From positions 1-64,000 of the forward strand of contig NZ_JAPMLT010000004.1 of the NCBI RefSeq assembly GCF_026410385.1: a stretch of 64,000 bases of DNA, in the 5' to 3' direction. The notes beneath the pieces were generated by a model that had not been told where the DNA came from, did no database searches, and was given only the letters and a program-made list of their open reading frames with translations. The position numbers and the translations under genes are program-made. The first letter of the stretch is position 1. Every line of letters starts with the position of its first letter. The stretch comes from Tumebacillus lacus (GTDB lineage Bacteria; Bacillota; Bacilli; Tumebacillales; Tumebacillaceae). This document shows positions 38,641-46,330 of this stretch, in pieces.

Positions 38641-39539
38641 TCAGCCTCAGCCGCTTTTTCAATCGCTTCATAATCCTTGTGTTCCGCCTTTACAAAGCCG
38701 TCTGCTGCAAACGCGTCGAGAATCTCCTTGTCCTTGAGGTTCAAGAACGCATGTTGCAACTTTTCAACCGTTGCCGCATCCGTGTCCTTATGCACCGTGA
38801 ACGGGTATTGGAACAGCTTGTCGGACTCCCAGATCTTCTTGAAGCTCTCCGCCTTGACCGTGCCTTTCTCGATCAGCTTGTTATAATACGCGCTGTCGAT
38901 CGCACCGGCGGTCACCTTTTTATTTTCAATGTTCAGCGCCGTCACATCATGCGCACCGGTGAACACCACTTCTTTAAAATCAGAATCCGTCTTGCCGCGA
39001 TACACCCCGCGGTTTTTCAACTCCATCCCCGGGATCAGCGACCCCGACGTCGAACTCGGATCGCCAAACGCAAACGTCACATTTTTCTTGTCCGCGATCA
39101 GATCTTCGAGCTTGGTGTACGGCGCGTCCTTATGGACGAGGATATACGAGTGGTAGTAGGGGACACCCTTCGCCGTCTTGGCCACGATGGCCTTCGCACC
39201 GCTCTTGTGATGCGCGATCACGTAGGTCAGCGGCCCGAGGTAGGCCATGTCCAGTTTTCCATAATTGAGCGCCTCCACGACGCCGTTGTAGTCCGGGTAC
39301 TCGGCCATTTTGATCGTCAGCCCGGTCTCCTGCTCCAGATACGTGCGGAACTTCTCCACCGTCGGAGCCGCGATCTTCGTCTCCGCCGGAATCAAGCCGA
39401 CCGTAAATTCCTGAGTCTCTTCCTGCTTCGGCGTATCGGTACCCGCGCCTTGCTGTTCATTCTTCGCACCGCCGCAACCGGCCAGCGTCGCAGCCAGCAC
39501 GAACGAAAGCGCGAGGGACAGCATGCCCTTTTTCTTCAT
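38625..39539 (-). CDS. phnD: Phosphonate-type ABC transporter substrate-binding lipoprotein PhnD
   Basis: A 304-residue lipoprotein: signal peptide with lipobox TLAGC (Cys22), then a PhnD-type body (TVGLIPAETKIAAPTVEKFR, YNGVVEALNYGKLDMAYLGP, FAFGDPSSTSGSLIPGMEL, VFTGAHDVTALNI). It should bind a phosphonate-like anion outside the cell. The start follows AAGAGGAGGAAC. The repeat array directly downstream shares its last codons. Confidence 0.92.
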   Translation of the reverse strand: MKKKGMLSLALSFVLAATLAGCGGAKNEQQGAGTDTPKQEETQEFTVGLIPAETKIAAPTVEKFRTYLEQETGLTIKMAEYPDYNGVVEALNYGKLDMAYLGPLTYVIAHHKSGAKAIVAKTAKGVPYYHSYILVHKDAPYTKLEDLIADKKNVTFAFGDPSSTSGSLIPGMELKNRGVYRGKTDSDFKEVVFTGAHDVTALNIENKKVTAGAIDSAYYNKLIEKGTVKAESFKKIWESDKLFQYPFTVHKDTDAATVEKLQHAFLNLKDKEILDAFAADGFVKAEHKDYEAIEKAAEADGRLK

Positions 39540-39651
39540 CGGTGTTCCTCCTCTTATGTACAGGCATGTTCCTGAGTACAGTATTTCTCTCCACCGACGA
39601 TTATACCCGAAAACCCTCGGGAACTATAGAGGAGAAGGAGATGATGCTAAA

Positions 39652-39846
39652 ATGGCGGACAAACAACAGAATGCACGGGAAGACCTGAAAGAAAACGTCA
39701 TGCTCGGCCAAGACGTCAACGTCCCCTACGACCAAAACGTAGCCGGCGAAGAAGACACCACGCTCTGGGACAACATGGTCAACGCCGTCCGACCGGACCT
39801 CACGCCACACTTCGAACCGAAAAACAAACAACAAGGCGGAAAATAA
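39652..39846 (+). CDS. Small hydrophilic protein
   Basis: A 64-residue ORF starting MADKQQNAREDLKENVMLGQ and ending PKNKQQGGK, charged and without membrane helix. GGAGAAGGAG lies about 11 bases upstream. It is divergent to phnD and has its own terminator. No family recognised; such small hydrophilic proteins are common in spores. Confidence 0.6.
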   Translation: MADKQQNAREDLKENVMLGQDVNVPYDQNVAGEEDTTLWDNMVNAVRPDLTPHFEPKNKQQGGK

Positions 39847-39847
39847 A

Positions 39848-39878
39848 GAGGGGCGCGCGGTCGCCTCTCTTTTTTTGC
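39848..39878 (+). terminator. Intrinsic terminator
   Basis: AGAGGGGCG pairs imperfectly with CGCCTCTCT, followed by seven Ts. Confidence 0.7.
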
Positions 39879-39943
39879 GGCCAGATATAGTAAAGTAGAA
39901 GAAAGAAATCCCAACCCCGACAGGAATAGGAGCGAATGAAGCC

Positions 39944-40714
39944 ATGTACTTGCCCAACTTTCGCCTAGACAACCAGATCGCACTCGTCACCGGTGCCGGC
40001 CGCGGTATCGGCCGCGCCCTCGCCATCGGCCTCGCCGAAGCGGGCGCAGACGTCGCGATCCTGGCACGCACCGCCGCCGACCTCGAGATCACCGCCGCCG
40101 AGATCCGCAAACTCGGCCGCACCGCCTACATCGTCCGCGCAGACCTCACCAACCGCGAAGACGTCGAACGCGCCGTCCAAACCGTCGCCGAGCAAGCAGG
40201 CCGGATCGATATCCTCGTCAACAACGCCGGCATGAACATCCGCTCCCAAGCCCTCGACGTGACAGACGACGAGTGGGAGACGATCATGCAGACCAACTTG
40301 AAATCGGCGTTTCTCATGTCACAGGCAGCGGCGCGTCATATGAAGGACTCCGGCGGCGGCCGCATCATCAACATCGCCTCCGTCGCAGGCGCAGTCGCCC
40401 TCCGCACCGGCGTCGTCTACGGAGCGAGCAAGGCCGCGCTGATGCACATGACCCGCGTCCTGTCGCTCGAATGGGCGAAGCACGGCATCCGCGTCAATGC
40501 AGTCGGTCCGTGGTACTTCCGCACCCCGCTGACGGAAAAACTCCTCGACAACGAAGAGTACCTCGGCGAGATCCTCGACCGCACCCCGATGAAACGCGTC
40601 GGCGAACTGCCGGACCTTGTAGGGCCGACGGTGTTCCTGGCATCGGAAGCAAGCGCGTATGTGACCGGGCAAGTGCTGATGGTCGATGGCGGGATGAGCG
40701 TGTACGGGTTTTGA
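39944..40714 (+). CDS. Classical short-chain dehydrogenase/reductase
   Basis: A 256-residue SDR with all standard motifs: TGAGRGIG, NNAG, the catalytic Ser (INIASVAG), YGASK, and a C-terminal VTGQVLMVDGG. The sequence resembles gluconate 5-dehydrogenase and 3-oxoacyl-ACP reductase type enzymes; substrate not determinable. It is monocistronic with a strong terminator. Unlike the SDR at 5269, the active site is complete. Confidence 0.9.
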   Translation: MYLPNFRLDNQIALVTGAGRGIGRALAIGLAEAGADVAILARTAADLEITAAEIRKLGRTAYIVRADLTNREDVERAVQTVAEQAGRIDILVNNAGMNIRSQALDVTDDEWETIMQTNLKSAFLMSQAAARHMKDSGGGRIINIASVAGAVALRTGVVYGASKAALMHMTRVLSLEWAKHGIRVNAVGPWYFRTPLTEKLLDNEEYLGEILDRTPMKRVGELPDLVGPTVFLASEASAYVTGQVLMVDGGMSVYGF

Positions 40715-40716
40715 TG

Positions 40717-40750
40717 AAAAAGAGAGACCGCTGCGGTCTCTCTTTTTTTG
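40717..40750 (+). terminator. Intrinsic terminator
   Basis: AAGAGAGACCGC pairs with GCGGTCTCTCTT, followed by a T run. Confidence 0.88.
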
Positions 40751-40791
40751 TGACACAGCCTACGGAACCGAAAATTCCCGGGAAATATACG

Positions 40792-40820
40792 TTTCAACTC
40801 GTCCCGGATTGGGCTATAAT
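40792..40820 (+). promoter_or_regulatory. Promoter of the tRNA-Sec gene
   Basis: TTTCAA (40792-40797), a 17-bp spacer and TATAAT (40815-40820), 18 bp before the tRNA. The 10-bp palindrome TTCCCGGGAA lies just upstream. Confidence 0.65.
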
Positions 40821-40838
40821 GAGTCTTGTTACTTTCAT

Positions 40839-40935
40839 GGGGGTGGATGGGGTACTGGTGTCCTTCCCGGTCTTCAAAACCGAGTGCGGCCTGTGGAGCA
40901 GGCTGGGTGGGTTCGATTCCCACGCACTCCCGCCA
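40839..40935 (+). tRNA. selC: tRNA-Sec (anticodon TCA)
   Basis: A 97-nt RNA with encoded CCA. The anticodon loop CTTCAAA gives TCA (40874-40876), which reads UGA. The acceptor has seven pairs plus a G-G mismatch (40846/40924). The T arm is GTGGG-TTCGATT-CCCAC, the D arm is the long type with a 4-base TGGT loop, and the variable arm is long (GCCTG/CAGGC), as in bacterial tRNA-Sec. One C-A mismatch lies in the anticodon stem and one in the D stem, so partial decay is possible. selA, selB and selD are not in the window. Confidence 0.85.
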
Positions 40936-40950
40936 AAAATGAGCAACTCT

Positions 40951-40977
40951 CTACAAGTATTTGTAGGGGGTTTTTTG
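40951..40977 (+). terminator. Intrinsic terminator after tRNA-Sec
   Basis: CTACAA-gtat-TTGTAG followed by GGGG and TTTTTT. Confidence 0.7.
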
Positions 40978-41067
40978 TTTATCTTCAGCATCCGACTGCC
41001 TCATATATCTGTGTTGGTGAAATAGATTTGCATTGGGTATGATGATAAAGGAAGGAAGTGGAAATTG

Positions 41068-41770
41068 ATGGATCTTGAAATGGTCATGCAGGAACTGGAA
41101 GCGCTCGGCAAGGAACGAATTAAAAAAACGTATGTAAGCAATGGTGCACACGAGCCGCTTTTTGGCGTGGCTACAGGCGAAATGAAGCCGCTCGCAAAGA
41201 AAATCAAGAAAAATCAACCTTTGGCCGAACAGCTTTACCGGGAACTACGATGCCATGTATTTTGCTGGCGTCATTGCGGACCCAGAGGCAATGACGGATG
41301 CGGATTTTGAGCGTTGGATGGATGCGGCGTATTTTTATATGCTGTCCGATTTTGTGGTTGCAGTCACTTTGGCAGAAGCCGATATTGCGCAAGTGGTTGC
41401 CGATAAATGGATCGCAAGCGGTGAAGGCCTTAGAATGTCCGCGGGCTGGAGCTGTTACTGCTGGCTTTTGGGCAATCGCCAAGATGGTGAATTTACCGCA
41501 AGTAAGATTGCCGGCATGCTTGATCAGGTGGAAAAAACGATTCACGACTCTCCTGATCGAACGAAATTGGCTATGAATAATTTCATCTACACAGTCGGGA
41601 TTTCATATGTCCCGCTCCATGAGAAGGCAATTGAAACCGCAAAGGCAGTAGGCCAAGTCGAAGTCACTCGGGGCAAGAAAAAAAGCGGTGTCTCGCTCGC
41701 TTACGAAAAAATTCAAAAGGATGTAGATCGAGGGCTACTTGGTTTCAAACGCAAAAATGTTAGGTGTTAG
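41068..41770 (+). pseudogene. AlkD-like DNA alkylation repair gene, frameshifted
   Basis: The first frame encodes the family N-terminus (MDLEMVMQELEALGKERIKK, AHEPLFGVATGEMKPLAKKI, QPLAEQLY) and breaks near 41236-41245. A second frame continues with GNYDAMYFAGVIADPEAM, AYFYMLSDFVVAV, MSAGWSCYCWLLGN and a C-terminal KRKNVRC. Together they make about 230 residues, the normal length of these HEAT-like alkylpurine glycosylase relatives. One base is lost (or two gained) in the ACCGGGAAC stretch. A plausible promoter (TTGGTG-N18-TATGAT, 41014-41043) precedes it. A true pseudogene or a sequence error cannot be told apart here. Confidence 0.82.
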
Positions 41771-41867
41771 CATGGTTTATAGTAAAGTCACTTGCTGTAT
41801 CTGTTGTTCCGGCGGATGCGTGGGCGTGAGGAAAGAATGCCCGCTCCCGAGTGGTAAGGGTTTCGCA

Positions 41868-41896
41868 GAGATCGCCTCTTGCGGTCTCTTTTTATA
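41868..41896 (+). terminator. Intrinsic terminator after the AlkD-like gene
   Basis: GAGATCGC pairs with GCGGTCTC (one GU) around CTCTT, followed by TTTTTAT. Confidence 0.75.
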
Positions 41897-41964
41897 TTCA
41901 CCGCGCGCCGTCTGTCCCGCGTTTTTTCTGACAGTCGCTACAAGAGTCATTGCAAGGATTCAGT

Positions 41965-42010
41965 GGGGGCGTTTCGTGTGGTCGTGTCCTTCGGTCCTCA
42001 AAACCGAACG
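41965..42010 (+). repeat. 5'-half remnant of a tRNA-Sec gene
   Basis: GGGGG acceptor start, GTGTCCTTC, and a fully paired anticodon stem-loop TTCGGT-CCTCAAA-ACCGAA with TCA at 41998-42000 resemble the 5' half of the tRNA at 40839. Similarity ends right after the anticodon stem. The rest of the 600-bp gap (41771-42368) shows only the terminator at 41868 and AT-rich DNA. Confidence 0.6.
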
Positions 42011-42368
42011 AGTCATTGGCTGTCATACGAAAAGAGAAGTATGTCCGCGATTGATGAGTAGGCCGAATTTTATCGTTGGTTCTTCCAGTTGATCATTGAG
42101 GCAGCCTTTCAATTCAGCACCTGTTATGATGCTTTCAATAATATTGTAAGTCAAACGTCCGGAAGGCGAGGATCAACGTATACTAAAAGTAATGGTTGTA
42201 TTTATATGGAAAAACATTTATTCTGCTGGTATGTAATTTTTTATAGGTGGAGATTTATTCGAGAAATATCAATAGGGAGGCGTTACAGCATATTTCTACG
42301 AGTTGTTATTTCGCGTATCTGAGCTTACTAAGAATGCAATATACTCAATAGAGAGAGGGGTTTCATCT

Positions 42369-43052
42369 TTGAAGAGCAAAGTTGTTTTGACAACAGTCAT
42401 TACTACGTCTTTGTTAACTACTCATGCTTATGCGGGTAGCTACACCAGCTCTAACGTCTATGCCAACTCGCAGTATGATCGTGTAAAAGCGAAAGCGTAT
42501 GCTGAACAATACGCCCTAACTGCGAATAACTCAGGCTATTTTAACTACACAGATTATGGTGGGGATTGTACAAACTTTATCTCTCAAGTCTTGTTCCACG
42601 GTGGTTTACCTGAACAAAAAGTGATAAATGGAACAATCGGTCAAGTGGACCCCTATTGGTGGGACAACTGGTTTTATGATGGGAAAGACATCCCGAACCG
42701 CTCTACTTCTTGGACAGGTGCCCATGACTTTAGATTTCATTGGGCAAACGTAAATAACATTGGGAAAAACCGGGCGTACAAATATACTGTCTACACCTAC
42801 CAACAGGCGTATGATAATTTTTCACAAATTTACAGTGACTTGTGGCCGGGGGATATTGTTCAATACGTAAATGACAATGGTGATACTTGGCATGGTCAAG
42901 TCGTTCACCGTTACGATGAGTACGGCAATTTGTTTGTTGCCCAACACACATATAACGCAAAGGACTTGAGCCTTAAAGGGAGAATTAAGTCAAGACTGGA
43001 CATCGGTGATAAGGGCTGGTTTGTGACCTACCGGATTAAAGCGACTTCTTAA
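42369..43052 (+). CDS. Secreted amidase-like (Amidase_6 type) protein
   Basis: A 227-residue secreted protein. A signal peptide (KSKVVLTTVITTSLLTTHAYA) is followed by VKAKAYAEQYALTANN, the putative catalytic-Cys motif YGGDCTNFISQVLFHGGLPE, a WW/Trp-rich stretch, GDIVQYVNDNGDTWHGQVVH and a C-terminal WFVTYRI. This is the pattern of Amidase_6 (papain/CHAP-like) wall or peptide hydrolases. TTG 42369 is chosen because GAGAGGGG lies 8 bases upstream. Base composition is clearly more AT-rich than the surrounding chromosome, suggesting transfer. Confidence 0.82.
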   Translation: MKSKVVLTTVITTSLLTTHAYAGSYTSSNVYANSQYDRVKAKAYAEQYALTANNSGYFNYTDYGGDCTNFISQVLFHGGLPEQKVINGTIGQVDPYWWDNWFYDGKDIPNRSTSWTGAHDFRFHWANVNNIGKNRAYKYTVYTYQQAYDNFSQIYSDLWPGDIVQYVNDNGDTWHGQVVHRYDEYGNLFVAQHTYNAKDLSLKGRIKSRLDIGDKGWFVTYRIKATS

Positions 43053-43078
43053 TCCTAATTATGAGGAGGGGCATTCTG

Positions 43079-43576
43079 TTGAATATGAAAATGAAAAACC
43101 TCTTTTTAGTGGGAAGCCTGTTTGCAGCTACGGTGACTTTTGCAGGGGTCAGTGCTTTCGCTGAAGGTGATTCTTTGACCGAGAAGATCAGCAAGTTGAA
43201 ACAAGATTTTCGTGCAAAAGAACAGCAAATGGAAAATGAAAAAGATATCAGCAAAAAGATTGCGTTGGGGGAAGAGATGAAAAAGAAAGGGATCGAGATT
43301 GGTGATTTGCAACGCGACGTAGCACTGAATGACCTTGAGGATAGAATCAAGGGTGCTGAAGTGGATGTGGCTATGCAAGAGCAATATTTGAATGCAAATG
43401 GCAAGTACAAGCATCTGAACGAAAAACTGAAGCCTGCTCGTGATATTATCAACAAAATCAAGGAAAACAAAGAAGGAAAAACCGCAGAGCAACGATCAAA
43501 GGAACTCGATAAGGTATACGAAATACTTAAATCTACGATGGACGAAGTCAATCAGGGAGGACAAACAGCACCGTAA
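43079..43576 (+). CDS. Secreted coiled-coil protein
   Basis: A 165-residue protein: signal peptide (MKNLFLVGSLFAATVTFAGV, cleavage near SAFA-EG), then Lys/Glu/Asp/Asn-rich heptads over almost the whole length (EKISKLKQDFRAKEQQMENE, EQRSKELDKVYEILKSTMDE). No enzyme motif. TTG 43079 has GGAGGG 8 bases upstream; ATG 43085 is possible. It lies 26 bp behind the amidase-like gene and is probably cotranscribed and functionally linked to it. Confidence 0.75.
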   Translation: MNMKMKNLFLVGSLFAATVTFAGVSAFAEGDSLTEKISKLKQDFRAKEQQMENEKDISKKIALGEEMKKKGIEIGDLQRDVALNDLEDRIKGAEVDVAMQEQYLNANGKYKHLNEKLKPARDIINKIKENKEGKTAEQRSKELDKVYEILKSTMDEVNQGGQTAP

Positions 43577-43832
43577 ATAAGGCGCATCGAGGAAAAGCTT
43601 TGGAGACGAAGCCGAGGCTGGACTCTTAGTCCTGTGACACAACTGATACAGGTTAGGGTGACCTTCATGTCCAACTGAAATAGACGACCAGAGCTGTCAG
43701 ATCCCAGGGGCCATCTATTCCTTTTTGTAATTGTTGCAGGGAAGTTGTTGCTCCTGATGTGAGTAATATTTAGATTGCAAGAAAATCTAGTGGATTCTCA
43801 CAGCCCTCTTCCAGGGTGGATAGGTATTTGGA

Positions 43833-43866
43833 AATGCATCCGAATCTTTTGGGTGCATTTTTTATT
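43833..43866 (+). terminator. Intrinsic terminator closing the 43.6-43.9 kb gap
   Basis: AATGCATCC (43833-43841) pairs with GGGTGCATT (43851-43859), then TTTTT. Between 43577 and 43832 no gene is seen; small hairpins occur (GGACT-CTT-AGTCC at 43620-43632, CCTGT/ACAGG nearby), so an untranslated tail or small RNA is possible. Confidence 0.75.
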
Positions 43867-43947
43867 TTGAGGATCGCAGCAAGAAATGTAATGGTTATGA
43901 AACCATAATCATGTTACCATGTGTTGGTAGAATATGGAGGTGAGGGA

Positions 43948-45024
43948 ATGTTTCGTAGAAAGAGAAACGGTTGGCTGCTATTTTTGTTTTTCGTCTTGAT
44001 ATTGATGGCAAGTACGAATCCGGCGAAAACGGAGTATGTGAGTTGGATCAAAGAACAGGCATTGGCGAAAAGTGATGGATTTTTGGAGACGGGTGCGATC
44101 TCCTTGTTTGGCGACCCGGTGTTTGATTCCTCGACCACCAGTAACAACTATGTGTTTTTTTCAGTTTTCACGACAGATCTGCCTGGCTCAGATGAAATGA
44201 AAATAATTGGACTGTTTCATAATTTTATTCCGTTACAGTCTTTCGAAAGTGGGGGAGCCGCTGTAGGCCGCACGAATGAATCCGCAAAACCCGCTGTGTC
44301 CGAACCAAGGAAGCCCAACACAGCACCAGCACCGGCGCCCGTGTCGGACCCGGTGCCGGTGATGAAGAATGGCGGAACGGTGAAGGTGATTGGAGAAGCG
44401 GGTACGTTTGAACTGCCTTTCATCGGAGTCTCAGCGATTTATGGAATCTCGGGAGACACAGAGCCTTCCATTCTCCCATCAAGAAGTATTCCGGATCTGC
44501 ATTTTGATCTGCCCGCAAAATACGCGGATCAACTCGCCGTCTATTGGGTAAACGCGGGTGAGGGTGACAACAGCAAAGGTTTAATTTACTTCGGGCCTCA
44601 TGGATGGAAGGCAAAAAGAGCAGGAGTTGGGGCTAATGGATCAACAGGATTCACGTTGGTCTCAGATCTTTCGTCGGAACAGCCACAAAGTATATCTTAT
44701 CGAACGGATGGCTCTTGCTTTGGATGTGCAGTCACATCGATCGGATCATACTTTCCTGATTTGAATGAGTGGGCAAATGAAACGTTCCCGCTCTCAGAGG
44801 GGACACAGGTTGTGGATGGCCTGAATGCCGTTCGGATTGATGAACACACTGTCGCCTATTCCATCCAAAATACGTCCGATTATGAAACAAACGGGGTTGC
44901 AGTTGAGAGCCACGATTCCCAGCCTTTTTTCTTCGGGAACGCAGAGATCACGAATGCAGACAAAGGGCTCGCAACAACGCTCTTAAATATATATTTACAG
45001 AAAATGTCTCGGATTCGGAACTAG
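43948..45024 (+). CDS. Membrane-anchored protein, DUF4359-like N-terminus and DUF4850-like C-terminus
   Basis: A 358-residue protein. An N-terminal helix (NGWLLFLFFVLILMA) leads into STNPAKTEYVSWIKEQALAK and SNNYVFFSVFTTDL / KIIGLFHNFIPL, resembling DUF4359. A Pro/Ala linker follows, then a domain with GTFELPFIGVSAIYGISGD, YADQLAVYWVNAGEGDNSKG and SCFGCAVTSIGSYFPDL, which I match to DUF4850 from memory. ATG 43948 has GGAGGTGAG 3-4 bases upstream. Role unknown. It is the last gene before tRNA-Sec fragment B. Confidence 0.7.
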   Translation: MFRRKRNGWLLFLFFVLILMASTNPAKTEYVSWIKEQALAKSDGFLETGAISLFGDPVFDSSTTSNNYVFFSVFTTDLPGSDEMKIIGLFHNFIPLQSFESGGAAVGRTNESAKPAVSEPRKPNTAPAPAPVSDPVPVMKNGGTVKVIGEAGTFELPFIGVSAIYGISGDTEPSILPSRSIPDLHFDLPAKYADQLAVYWVNAGEGDNSKGLIYFGPHGWKAKRAGVGANGSTGFTLVSDLSSEQPQSISYRTDGSCFGCAVTSIGSYFPDLNEWANETFPLSEGTQVVDGLNAVRIDEHTVAYSIQNTSDYETNGVAVESHDSQPFFFGNAEITNADKGLATTLLNIYLQKMSRIRN

Positions 45025-45034
45025 AAGGAACGAA

Positions 45035-45059
45035 ACCAGCCCTTTAAAAGGCTTGTTTT
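45035..45059 (+). terminator. Weak intrinsic terminator
   Basis: AGCC-TTT with AAA-GGCT, followed by TGTTTTTC, just behind the preceding gene. Confidence 0.6.
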
Positions 45060-45070
45060 TCTTTGGCGCG

Positions 45071-45129
45071 AACCGAGTGCGGCCTGTGGCAGGCTGGGTG
45101 GGTTCGATTCCCACGCACTCCCGCCAAAA
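45071..45129 (+). repeat. 3'-half duplicate of tRNA-Sec (fragment B, possible attachment site)
   Basis: Identical to tRNA-Sec positions 40878-40938 except for a 2-base deletion (AG after CTGTGG). It covers the 3' anticodon stem, variable arm, T arm, acceptor 3' strand and CCA. This is the form expected of an attachment-site duplicate left by tRNA-targeted integration. Confidence 0.88.
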
Positions 45130-45143
45130 CAAGAAACAAAGAT

Positions 45144-45180
45144 AAAAGGGAAGTCCATTTAAAACGGACTTCCCTTTTTA
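45144..45180 (+). terminator. Strong intrinsic terminator after fragment B
   Basis: AAAAGGGAAGTCC (45144-45156) pairs perfectly with GGACTTCCCTTTT (45166-45178). The remaining gap to 45340 contains no recognised feature. Confidence 0.9.
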
Positions 45181-45340
45181 GTAGAGTCTATATCCTAACC
45201 TTGCCTCTTCACCGATTGAATCGACAGTGTCACCCGATAGGCGTAGAACCCTGCCCACCTGGCAACAGCATCCTGTTGATGGCATGGTAAAAGGCTCGGT
45301 ATACTTGACCCATGACACCAAGAGGGGAACTCGCAAGCAA

Positions 45341-46183
45341 ATGAACAGATTCAAAACATCAATAGCCGCAACGACAGTCTTTGCGGTGTTTCTCAGCGGA
45401 TGCAGTTCAGATGCGCTCGTGAAATTCGCAGACGAATTACCCGTGAGCGCAAATCAACAGGTCGAGACTGCGGACCAGTCACCGACCGGCATCCTGTATC
45501 AACAAGTGTTTGAACAATTGCAAAACGGTGATCTGACAGGCATTGAACTCCTTTTGGATGAGATCCTCCGTACAGCAGGCGACTCGCCTGACACGTACAG
45601 GGCGCAGGTGTTGCTGAGCATGGTGTACACGGCGAGAGCGGAGGCGTACTTTTCCATGACCGAATATCTCGACAAAGGGTTCAAGAAGGTACCTCCTACT
45701 GAGGAGGAAGTCAACAGCATACGTGAGATGTACTCGCTCATCAAGGGTCTGTATGAATCGGAACAACCGCTGCTTGCGGAGTCTGTACGGTACGTGCTGG
45801 ATCACGAAGACTCGGAGGCGGTATTCCCGTTCATCTTTCAGGAAAAGACTCCGATCACAGCGAGATTGTTATTTCAGGGATTTGCAAATGGGGAGCAACG
45901 CATCCCTGATGCAACCACGTTTGAGACTTTCATTCTGCAGGAGACGGATGAAATGTTCTCGGGTGTGGTGGGAAAGAGCTTTGACAAAAAAAAATTGAAC
46001 ATGGCAGAATTCCTATTTCGCATACAATACTCGCTCAGGCCTGAACACAACGATCTCGCCATTGAGATGCTGAACCAAGTTCTAGAGTTGGAAGCTTGCG
46101 ATCCCTACAGCTTCATGCGGGTAGGGGCAACGAACCGTCTCGCTGACTTGAAAGAGAGGCAATCAAAAGCAGACTCTTTTTAG
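45341..46183 (+). CDS. Lipoprotein of unknown function, helical-repeat body
   Basis: A 280-residue protein with signal peptide and lipobox FLSGC (Cys21). The body is helical and rich in Glu, Leu and Gln (YQQVFEQLQNGDLTGIELLL, AQVLLSMVYTARAEAYFSM, FLFRIQYSLRPEHNDLAIEM), with a TPR-like feel and a DPYSFMRVGATNRLADLKER end. No catalytic motif. ATG 45341 is chosen as the first codon of a proper signal peptide; the ribosome site (AGAGGGGA) is about 12 bases off. It lies inside the selC island. Confidence 0.7.
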   Translation: MNRFKTSIAATTVFAVFLSGCSSDALVKFADELPVSANQQVETADQSPTGILYQQVFEQLQNGDLTGIELLLDEILRTAGDSPDTYRAQVLLSMVYTARAEAYFSMTEYLDKGFKKVPPTEEEVNSIREMYSLIKGLYESEQPLLAESVRYVLDHEDSEAVFPFIFQEKTPITARLLFQGFANGEQRIPDATTFETFILQETDEMFSGVVGKSFDKKKLNMAEFLFRIQYSLRPEHNDLAIEMLNQVLELEACDPYSFMRVGATNRLADLKERQSKADSF

Positions 46184-46216
46184 GGGGAGCAGGGTGGCAG
46201 ACGTTTTACTCCTGCA

Positions 46217-46270
46217 CACGAAAATTCCCGAACCAAGACGTTTCGACTCTCTACAAAAGTAGTGAGTTTT
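46217..46270 (+). repeat. Deleted copy of the tRNA-Sec flanks (fragment E)
   Basis: CGAAAATTCCCG and GTTTC-ACTC match the region upstream of tRNA-Sec (40769-40800). They run directly into CTCTCTACAA plus a stem and T run, matching the terminator downstream of it (40946 on). The tRNA itself is missing, as if lost between two CAACTC repeats. Confidence 0.6.
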
Positions 46271-46330
46271 TTTCTTATGCAAGAGACAAAATAAATCATT
46301 CCTAGTAGAGGGGGAGATTTCCTGAAACGG

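Noticed and set aside
38432-38737. A plus-strand frame across the 60-bp repeats.
   Set aside because: It is the antisense of phnD and the array, without ribosome site; its repeats are only the DNA repeat translated.
41739-42092. A 117-codon plus-strand frame after the AlkD-like gene.
   Set aside because: It crosses a terminator and the tRNA-Sec 5'-half remnant and has an unnatural Cys-rich composition.
43812-43866. AGGGTGG followed by a terminator, resembling the end of a T-box leader.
   Set aside because: Only half of the T-box consensus fits, no stem I motifs are seen, and the downstream gene is not related to amino acids.
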